A DNA stretch of 64,000 nucleotides from assembly GCA_038134285.1 (NCBI GenBank), contig JAYPUW010000005.1, positions 62,001 through 126,000 on the forward strand, in the 5' to 3' direction. A model generated the notes under the pieces. The model searched no databases. It saw only the letters and a program-made list of their open reading frames with translations, and was not told where the DNA came from. Source of the DNA: UBA3478 sp038134285. GTDB taxonomy: Bacteria; Bacteroidota; Bacteroidia; Flavobacteriales; Flavobacteriaceae. The translations under genes and the position numbers were made by a program. Below, in pieces: positions 58,915 through 64,000 of the stretch (positions within the stretch are counted from its first letter, which is position 1; each line of letters starts with the position of its first letter).

Positions 58915-59379
58915 ATGAAAACAGCAGTTTCGATAAAGAATAAAAGGGCGCGGTTTGATTATGAATTGATCGAAACCTATACAGCGGGTATCGTTTTGGC
59001 CGGAACTGAAATTAAATCGATCAGAGAAAGTAAGGCACGGATTACGGATAGCTTCTGCGAATTCAATGACAATGGAGAATTATTTATTGTCAATATGCAC
59101 ATTGATCCGTATGCAAACGGCGGATATGTCAATCATTTACCTAAGGCCTCGCGAAAATTACTTCTGCAAAAAAGAGAATTGCGTAAACTCGAAAAGGAGG
59201 TCTCACAAAAAGGAATGGCTATCGTACCTCTTGGCCTATATATTAATCAAGGTGGACGAGCAAAAATTGATATTGCCCTTGCAAAAGGAAAGAAAAGTTA
59301 TGACAAGCGCGAAACACTTAAAGACCTCGAAAATAAACGCGATCTAGAACGTATTAAAAAACAGCACAATACAAAATAA
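58915..59379 (+). CDS. smpB: SsrA-binding protein SmpB
   Basis: 154 aa. Characteristic OB-fold sequence: NKRARFDYELIETYTAGIVLAGTEIKSIRESKARI (8-42), then HIDPYANGG near 60 and PLGLYINQGGRAKIDIALAKGKKSYDKRE near 100-130, with the basic tail entering the tmRNA channel. It binds tmRNA (SsrA) and rescues stalled ribosomes. Following a TetR gene and converging with pcm. Confidence 0.96.
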   Translation: MKTAVSIKNKRARFDYELIETYTAGIVLAGTEIKSIRESKARITDSFCEFNDNGELFIVNMHIDPYANGGYVNHLPKASRKLLLQKRELRKLEKEVSQKGMAIVPLGLYINQGGRAKIDIALAKGKKSYDKRETLKDLENKRDLERIKKQHNTK

Positions 59380-60039
59380 CTAGCGCTTAACCCCTTCGGT
59401 GCTATTGAGCAGCGGAACAAATTGAAAATCTCCATAAACCGTTTTGTGAAACTCCTTACGCCCTTTTCGTTCGATAACAGTCATTTTTTGCTGCTCTTCT
59501 CCTACAGGTATTACAAGGATTCCACCAATTTTTAACTGAGCTAAGAGCGCTTTAGGCACCTCTTTTGCCCCTGCAGTCACCACAATCCGATCAAATGGGG
59601 CATGCTCGGGTAAACCTTTGTATCCATCTGCATAACGGAGGAGTTTAGGCTTCCATCTAAATCTACTAAAGAACACTTCTGCCTTTCTAAAAAGTTCCAA
59701 TTGGCGCTCAACTGAATACACCTCAGCCCCTAAATAACTCAAGATTGCTGATTGATATCCGCTACCTGTTCCAATTTCAAGCACCTTCAACTTCGGTTGT
59801 AGCTCTAAAAGTTCTGTCTGAAAAGCCACCGTATAAGGATGCGAAATGGTCTGGTCAGCTCCTATTGGAAAGGCGCGGTCTTCATAGGCATACGCCTCTA
59901 GTGTTTTGTCTAAAAAGAGGTGTCTTGGGACGGTGCGTATAGCCTTTAAAACATCCTCATTATGAATACCCCTGGCCTCTAGTTGATTTGCCAATTGATT
60001 CCTTAGCCCACTATGCTTTAAACTATCTTTTCGCACCAC
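59380..60039 (-). CDS. pcm: Protein-L-isoaspartate O-methyltransferase
   Basis: 219 aa. The N-terminal substrate part (VPRHLFLDKTLEAYAYEDRAFPIGADQTISHPYTVAFQTELL) and SAM motif I (VLEIGTGSGYQSAIL near 85-99) are typical of Pcm; VYSVERQ and RIVVTAGAKEVP follow. It repairs isoaspartyl residues by methylating them with SAM. The stop abuts that of smpB. Confidence 0.94.
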   Translation of the reverse strand: MVRKDSLKHSGLRNQLANQLEARGIHNEDVLKAIRTVPRHLFLDKTLEAYAYEDRAFPIGADQTISHPYTVAFQTELLELQPKLKVLEIGTGSGYQSAILSYLGAEVYSVERQLELFRKAEVFFSRFRWKPKLLRYADGYKGLPEHAPFDRIVVTAGAKEVPKALLAQLKIGGILVIPVGEEQQKMTVIERKGRKEFHKTVYGDFQFVPLLNSTEGVKR

Positions 60040-60073
60040 TCTGTTTTCACGCCTAAAATAAAGCGCTTCTGCG

Positions 60074-60081
60074 TAAATTTG
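60074..60081 (+). promoter_or_regulatory. -7 promoter element (TAAATTTG)
   Basis: Exact TAnnTTTG, 16 nt before ATG 60098. It probably drives the run Gfo/Idh-DUF1015-yggS-dnaQ-like-miaA. Confidence 0.6.
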
Positions 60082-60097
60082 ATCAAAATAGTAAACT

Positions 60098-61072
60098 ATG
60101 ATTCGTGCTGGGGTTTTTGGAGCAGGACATCTTGGAAAAATTCACCTTAAACTGCTACAGGCTTCGCCATATTTTGAGCTTATTGGATTTTTTGACCCCG
60201 ATCAGGACCATGCAAGGCAACTTCAGAATGAATTCGAATACCCTTCATTCGCAAAAAAAAGCGAATTATTAGACCTTATTGATGCTGCTTTTATTATTAC
60301 CCCTACTCCATTTCATTTTGATTTAACGAAAGAAGCTCTGCTTAAAAACAAGCACGTTTTCGTTGAGAAGCCCATATGCGAGACCATTGAAGATGCTCAA
60401 CAAATGGTTCGAATAGCTCAAGAAAACCAATGCATCGGTCAAGTAGGCCATGTGGAGCGCTTTAACCCCGCCTTTTTAGCTGCACTTCCGCATCTAGACC
60501 ATCCTAAGTTCATCGAAGTACACCGTCTCGCCGAATTTAACCCGAGAGGAACAGATGTTTCTGTGATTCTAGACCTTATGATTCATGATATCGATCTCGT
60601 ACTACAGTGTTCAAAATCAGCAATCAGAAAGATTGACGCCAACGGAGCGGCAGTTATCAGCAATTCGGTAGATATTGCCACGGCGCGTATCGAATTCGAA
60701 GACGGCTGTGTGGCTAACCTTACCGCAAGCAGAATATCTCTTAAAAACATGAGAAGACTAAGATGCTTTCAAAGAGATGCATACATCACCATCGATTTAC
60801 TTGAAAAGAAAACCGAATTGGTTCGCATGAAAGAGGCTCCCTCATACCCGGAGCCGTTTGACATGATACTTTCGACAGCTGAAGGCGTTCAAAAACAGAT
60901 CTATTTCGAAAATCCTCCTGTCAACCCAACGAATTCCATTGAAGAAGAGCACAACAACTTTGCAGAGGCGATACGAACAAATCAACAACCGTGGGTAACC
61001 TTTAAGGATGGCCTTAAAGCACTAGAGGTTGCCCAAGAAATTATAAAGCAGTTAGAAGCTAAAGCGCTATGA
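60098..61072 (+). CDS. Gfo/Idh/MocA-family oxidoreductase
   Basis: 324 aa. The Rossmann motif GVFGAGHLGKIH (6-17) binds NAD(P). The family's EKP motif is VEKPICE near 92-98, and the C-terminal domain includes DLMIHDIDLV near 163-172 with its catalytic His. It oxidises or reduces a sugar, inositol or related polyol; the substrate is unknown. A TAAATTTG element precedes it by 16 nt, and the next gene overlaps by 4 bp. The surrounding genes (DUF1015, YggS, a DnaQ-like nuclease) do not point to a particular pathway. Confidence 0.88.
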   Translation: MIRAGVFGAGHLGKIHLKLLQASPYFELIGFFDPDQDHARQLQNEFEYPSFAKKSELLDLIDAAFIITPTPFHFDLTKEALLKNKHVFVEKPICETIEDAQQMVRIAQENQCIGQVGHVERFNPAFLAALPHLDHPKFIEVHRLAEFNPRGTDVSVILDLMIHDIDLVLQCSKSAIRKIDANGAAVISNSVDIATARIEFEDGCVANLTASRISLKNMRRLRCFQRDAYITIDLLEKKTELVRMKEAPSYPEPFDMILSTAEGVQKQIYFENPPVNPTNSIEEEHNNFAEAIRTNQQPWVTFKDGLKALEVAQEIIKQLEAKAL

Positions 61073-62178
61073 ATTTGCTAAACGCTTTTAAAGGTTGGGT
61101 TTCGACTGCTGAGTCTTCAGAAAAGGTACCCATAAAACATATCGATACGTACTCGAAAGAAGACATTGAGTCTGTTTTGACTTCGAACGAACACTCCTTC
61201 TTTAAGATTCTAGAACCTAGTTTGTTTGGATGTGATCAAGTCGATCTTCAAGAACGTTTTGCATTGGTAAGAGAACGTTTGCTAGAACAATTATCTTCCG
61301 CGACGTATCAAAGATTTAACACCAATTCATTGTGGATTTACCGGGTATCAAGCAGCATTTACACAGCAACGGGCGTTGTTGGCGTGACCCCAATTGAGGC
61401 TTATATAAGGCATCGCATAAGGCGACACGAAGAAACCCAGAAATCAAGAAGAAACAACCTCTCACTATACCTCGAAGAAGTGGGCATTCATGCTGACCCC
61501 GTGGTTCTATCCTTTGAAGAGCGACAACAAGAGTTTCAGTCTTTAGTGAAGCAGTTTACATCGGAGACCAATCCTACTATTGCCGTACGTATTCACTATG
61601 AACTACATGAGTTGTGGCAACTTTCTGAAACTTCAATGGTAAATCAAATCGAAAGGCTAATTAATTCGAATTACACGCTATATTTAATCGACGGACACCA
61701 CCGAATAGAATCTGTCTTGCATTATTCACAAAGACAAGGCACTACTCCTAATGAGGCGAGCCCCGCTCATTTTTTGAGTTTTCTAATACCTGAAATAGAA
61801 CTTAATATTAGGGCAACGGTTGATACCTATACCTTAAACCTCTCCACCGAACAATGCATCGAGTTTTTACAGCATCATGTAACGCTCTCAAAAGCCGAGG
61901 TAGTTGACGAAACTATCGACCAAATATTTTTATCAGAAATACCTTATAATTTTAGGTTCAATTCCTCTTCAAACCTACCAGATCTTAAAACGGATTTAAA
62001 AGCTCAGATGAGCCTTAAGCAATCTTGCGAGATCGAAACTAAGCTCACTCTAAGGCCGAAGAAATACACTGTTGAAGAGCTTAAACGGGCTGCAGATTTA
62101 AATCAGCCCCTTACCCCTAAGTCGACCTATATTGAACCAAAACTATTAACCGGACTGCTTCTTTACCCGATCACATGA
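61069..62178 (+). CDS. DUF1015-family protein
   Basis: 369 aa. It has the DUF1015 core motif DGHHR (Asp208-Gly-His-His-Arg212), preceded by the HEETQ/R-rich stretch RRHEETQKSRRNN near 118 and followed by a hydrophobic strand LIDGHH...VLHYS. The middle contains TNPTIAVRIHYELHELW. The biochemical role of DUF1015 is not established. Start overlaps the Gfo/Idh stop by 4 bp and its end overlaps yggS by 4 bp, so translation is coupled in this operon. Confidence 0.8.
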   Translation: MNLLNAFKGWVSTAESSEKVPIKHIDTYSKEDIESVLTSNEHSFFKILEPSLFGCDQVDLQERFALVRERLLEQLSSATYQRFNTNSLWIYRVSSSIYTATGVVGVTPIEAYIRHRIRRHEETQKSRRNNLSLYLEEVGIHADPVVLSFEERQQEFQSLVKQFTSETNPTIAVRIHYELHELWQLSETSMVNQIERLINSNYTLYLIDGHHRIESVLHYSQRQGTTPNEASPAHFLSFLIPEIELNIRATVDTYTLNLSTEQCIEFLQHHVTLSKAEVVDETIDQIFLSEIPYNFRFNSSSNLPDLKTDLKAQMSLKQSCEIETKLTLRPKKYTVEELKRAADLNQPLTPKSTYIEPKLLTGLLLYPIT

Positions 62179-62819
62179 GCGTAACGCAACAACTCCATAC
62201 TTTAAAAAACACCCTTCCTGAACCTGTAACACTCATTGCGGTTTCTAAAACCAAGCCTAACGCTCTTATTTTGGAAGCCTATGAGACAGGGCATCGTGAT
62301 TTTGGAGAAAACAAGGTTCAAGAACTCACGAGTAAATTCGAGCAGCTACCAAAGGATATTAAATGGCATATGATAGGCCACCTGCAGCGAAATAAAGTGA
62401 AATATATTGTTCCTTTTGTATACCTCATTCACTCTGTAGATTCGAAACGCCTTTTAGATGAGATACAAAAACAAGCTCAAAAGATCAATAAGCGGGTAGC
62501 TGTTTTGCTGCAAGTACATATCGCAAAAGAAACTTCTAAGTTCGGATTAGACCCAGAAGAGCTTGAAGACTTATTGAAACTAAAAGAAAAATACACCCAT
62601 ATCGCCTTCAAAGGTTTAATGGGCATGGCGACCTTTACCGAAAATAATTCAGCAATTCGAAGTGAATTCAGCTCTATAAAAGCTTTACACGACAAGCATC
62701 TTGTTTCATGGGAAAAGGATCCTATTCTATCCATTGGGATGAGTTCGGATTATCAAATCGCCATAGACTGCGGAGGTAACATGGTACGTATAGGAAGTGC
62801 TATTTTTGGACATCGCTAA
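62175..62819 (+). CDS. YggS-family PLP-binding protein (pyridoxal phosphate homeostasis)
   Basis: 214 aa. It has the alanine-racemase-like N-domain, with PLP lysine Lys25 in AVSKTKP, FGENKVQEL near 38-46, WHMIGHLQRNKVKYI near 57-71 and SSDYQIAIDCGGNMVRIGSAIFG near the C-terminus (phosphate-binding and end of the barrel). The family maintains PLP and amino acid balance and has no known strong catalytic activity. Overlaps DUF1015 by 4 bp. Confidence 0.93.
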   Translation: MSVTQQLHTLKNTLPEPVTLIAVSKTKPNALILEAYETGHRDFGENKVQELTSKFEQLPKDIKWHMIGHLQRNKVKYIVPFVYLIHSVDSKRLLDEIQKQAQKINKRVAVLLQVHIAKETSKFGLDPEELEDLLKLKEKYTHIAFKGLMGMATFTENNSAIRSEFSSIKALHDKHLVSWEKDPILSIGMSSDYQIAIDCGGNMVRIGSAIFGHR

Positions 62820-62832
62820 ACCGAACACTCAA

Positions 62833-63909
62833 GTGACTTATGCTATAATTGACGTTGAAAGTACTGGAGGTAAAATTGAAGAAGAAGCCATCATAGATAT
62901 TGCCATTCTTCGATTTGATGGCCACCGTATTGTCGATCAGTTTCACAGCCTTGTCAACCCCGAGCGAGAAATTCAGCCGTTTGTGACTTCCTTAACCGGA
63001 ATCACTTCAAAAATGGTACAAACCGCCCCCAAATTTTACGAGTTAGCGAAACGAATCGTTGAAATCACCAACGATGCAGTCCTAGTTGCGCATAACACTC
63101 AATTCGATTACCGAATTCTAAAAGAAGAATTTCACCGTCTAGGCTTCGATTTCAAATCAGCTACCTTATGCACTGTTGAATTAGCACAACGCCTGCTTAG
63201 AGACCATGACAGCTTTAAATTAGACAAGCTGGCAAAGGCTCTAGGAATACCTATTAGTAATCGCCATCGCGCTTTAGGAGATGCCGAAGCCACGCTATCC
63301 TTATTGAAGATACTACGCGAAAAGGATCCCTTAAATGAGGTTGAGAGATTAATTACTAGAACCATCAAGGAATCTGACGCTCTGCCTTCACATCTTGAAA
63401 TGGTACGCTCAGCAACTGATATACCAGGGGTATTTCAACTCTTCGGAAAGAAAGATAAGCTCGTCTATTGCGCTTATGCATCTTCTATTAAAAATACAGT
63501 TGAAACGCTACTCTCTGCATCCAATTATTCAAAAAAACCGCTGTTTAGGTCTGTAAATAGACTCACTTATGAAGAGTGTCCTAGTAAGCTTCTGGGTCTT
63601 ATTAAAACCTATCATTACCAAAAAACTCAAAGACCACTTATACGTTTTTATATCAAAGAAAGAGAAGAGAGTGAGTCTTATGACAGCCTTAGCGGAATAA
63701 TTGTTGACAAGGGGAGAACGAATGGCGAATCCGCTTTGCTTAAGGTATCCGAAGGAGTACTAATAGCTTATGGGTATACAGACTTAAATTTTCAGTCTAC
63801 CAAAGCGTCAATTCTAGAGCATAGACTTACCAAGGTTCCGGATGATCCGTTTTTTATGCGTATCATCTCTTATCAACTGAAGCAACATTCATACAAGATC
63901 ATTGAGTAG
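62833..63909 (+). CDS. DEDDh exonuclease (DnaQ-like) fused to a degenerate GIY-YIG-like domain
   Basis: 358 aa from GTG 62833, giving the family start MTYAIIDVESTGG. Another GTG at 62797 overlaps yggS. Residues 1-165 are a complete DEDDh exonuclease: Asp7, Glu9, Asp92, His145 and Asp150. Residues about 190-270 resemble the UvrC/Cho GIY-YIG nuclease (GVFQLF at 199, YCAYASS at 212), but the metal-binding Glu appears lost: SKLLGLIKTY stands where UvrC reads EALLLE. Similar two-domain proteins (DnaQ epsilon plus GIY-YIG) occur widely in Bacteroidota. I infer an active 3'-5' exonuclease with a non-catalytic second domain. The downstream miaA start overlaps the stop. Confidence 0.8.
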   Translation: MTYAIIDVESTGGKIEEEAIIDIAILRFDGHRIVDQFHSLVNPEREIQPFVTSLTGITSKMVQTAPKFYELAKRIVEITNDAVLVAHNTQFDYRILKEEFHRLGFDFKSATLCTVELAQRLLRDHDSFKLDKLAKALGIPISNRHRALGDAEATLSLLKILREKDPLNEVERLITRTIKESDALPSHLEMVRSATDIPGVFQLFGKKDKLVYCAYASSIKNTVETLLSASNYSKKPLFRSVNRLTYEECPSKLLGLIKTYHYQKTQRPLIRFYIKEREESESYDSLSGIIVDKGRTNGESALLKVSEGVLIAYGYTDLNFQSTKASILEHRLTKVPDDPFFMRIISYQLKQHSYKIIE

Positions 63910-64000
63910 TTATAAGACCGTCATATCAATAGAAGGACCCACCGCAAGTGGTAAAACCGCTTTGAGTATTGATCTAGCACAAGAGCTTGGTACTGAAATC
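63902..64000 (+). CDS. miaA: tRNA dimethylallyltransferase MiaA, C-terminus cut by window
   Basis: Thirty-three codons to the window end. Starting at TTG 63902, it reads SSYKTVISIEGPTASGKTALSI... with P-loop GPTASGKT (12-19), the MiaA signature. TTG is the only possible start: the frame has a stop at 63878 and no ATG in between. It overlaps the preceding exonuclease stop by 8 bp. MiaA adds the isopentenyl group to A37 of tRNAs reading U-starting codons. Confidence 0.85.
   Translation, partial: MSSYKTVISIEGPTASGKTALSIDLAQELGTEI

Noticed and set aside
1..64000. CRISPR arrays, insertion sequences, prophage, toxin-antitoxin pairs, integrons
   Set aside because: I looked for repeated spacers, transposase or integrase motifs and small gene pairs on both strands and saw none.

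Overview
The window looks like a chromosomal stretch from a member of the Bacteroidota, most likely a marine or aquatic member of the Flavobacteriales. The evidence is as follows. At least fourteen genes are preceded by the Bacteroidota -7 promoter element TAnnTTTG, with very short leaders and no Shine-Dalgarno sequence. The 2-oxo-acid dehydrogenase E1 is a single fused alpha-beta chain. Many proteins are outer-membrane-type lipoproteins. L-serine dehydratase is single-chain, GlmM has a GEGNGG sugar loop, and one FAD/Fe-S oxidase is fused. Nothing looks mobile: I see no transposase, integrase, prophage, toxin-antitoxin module or CRISPR array, and both coding style and spacing are even throughout.

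Layout. 1-2976 (-): a large FAD and Fe-S oxidase (cut by the window start) cotranscribed with a rhomboid protease. 3015-7816: a lipid A-type acyltransferase, GlmM, gamma-glutamyltranspeptidase and a LexA-like S24 repressor. The repressor is divergent from 7900-14212, which carries uvrA, a LOG-family nucleosidase and a large M1-peptidase-like protein with a predicted outer membrane barrel. 14258-20054: fused E1, holA (opposite strand), a PD-(D/E)XK protein, a glycosyltransferase and an OmpA lipoprotein. A strong shared terminator separates these from uvrD (20114-22435, -). 22530-27590: M20 amidohydrolase, a coiled-coil secreted protein, patatin (-) and recG. 27761-32345 (-): the dsbD-tilS-lpd operon. 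32479-39580: nhaC, ftsK, lolA, an LptF/G permease and ribB with a degenerate RibA domain. 39577-41256: a TSUP permease and a lipoprotein TIM-barrel isomerase. 41257-43615: terminators, tRNA-Ser(UGA) and dnaK. 43721-49898: sdaA, panB, an RluA synthase, pheT and an unknown membrane protein. 49914-53119 (-): an ABC-F protein, a transaldolase-like protein, an SDR and the SRP RNA. 53178-64000: glutamine cyclotransferase, glyA, clpB, TetR, smpB, pcm, then a tight run of Gfo/Idh oxidoreductase, DUF1015 protein, YggS, a DnaQ-like exonuclease and miaA (cut by the window end).

Together these are mainly housekeeping genes: DNA repair and replication (uvrA, uvrD, recG, holA, ftsK, a DnaQ-like protein), envelope biogenesis (LpxL-like, LolA, LptF/G, OmpA, DsbD, GlmM), protein quality control (DnaK, ClpB, SmpB, Pcm, rhomboid), translation (PheT, TilS, MiaA, tRNA-Ser, SRP RNA) and central or cofactor metabolism (E1, E3, SdaA, GlyA, PanB, RibB).

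The most interesting signals are regulatory or concern degenerate domains. They are: (i) two 13-bp repeats exactly 21 bp apart between the S24 repressor and uvrA, lying between their -7 elements, which suggests a private SOS-like operator; (ii) matching GGC-N7-TTG (-24/-12, sigma-54-like) elements with TGTC/GACA palindromes upstream of dnaK and clpB; (iii) an SRP RNA gene whose T-run abuts the start codon of a dehydrogenase gene; and (iv) a set of proteins whose catalytic residues appear lost (M1-like peptidase, RibA domain, GIY-YIG domain, OmpA-like domain). I did not find a clearly new multigene system.
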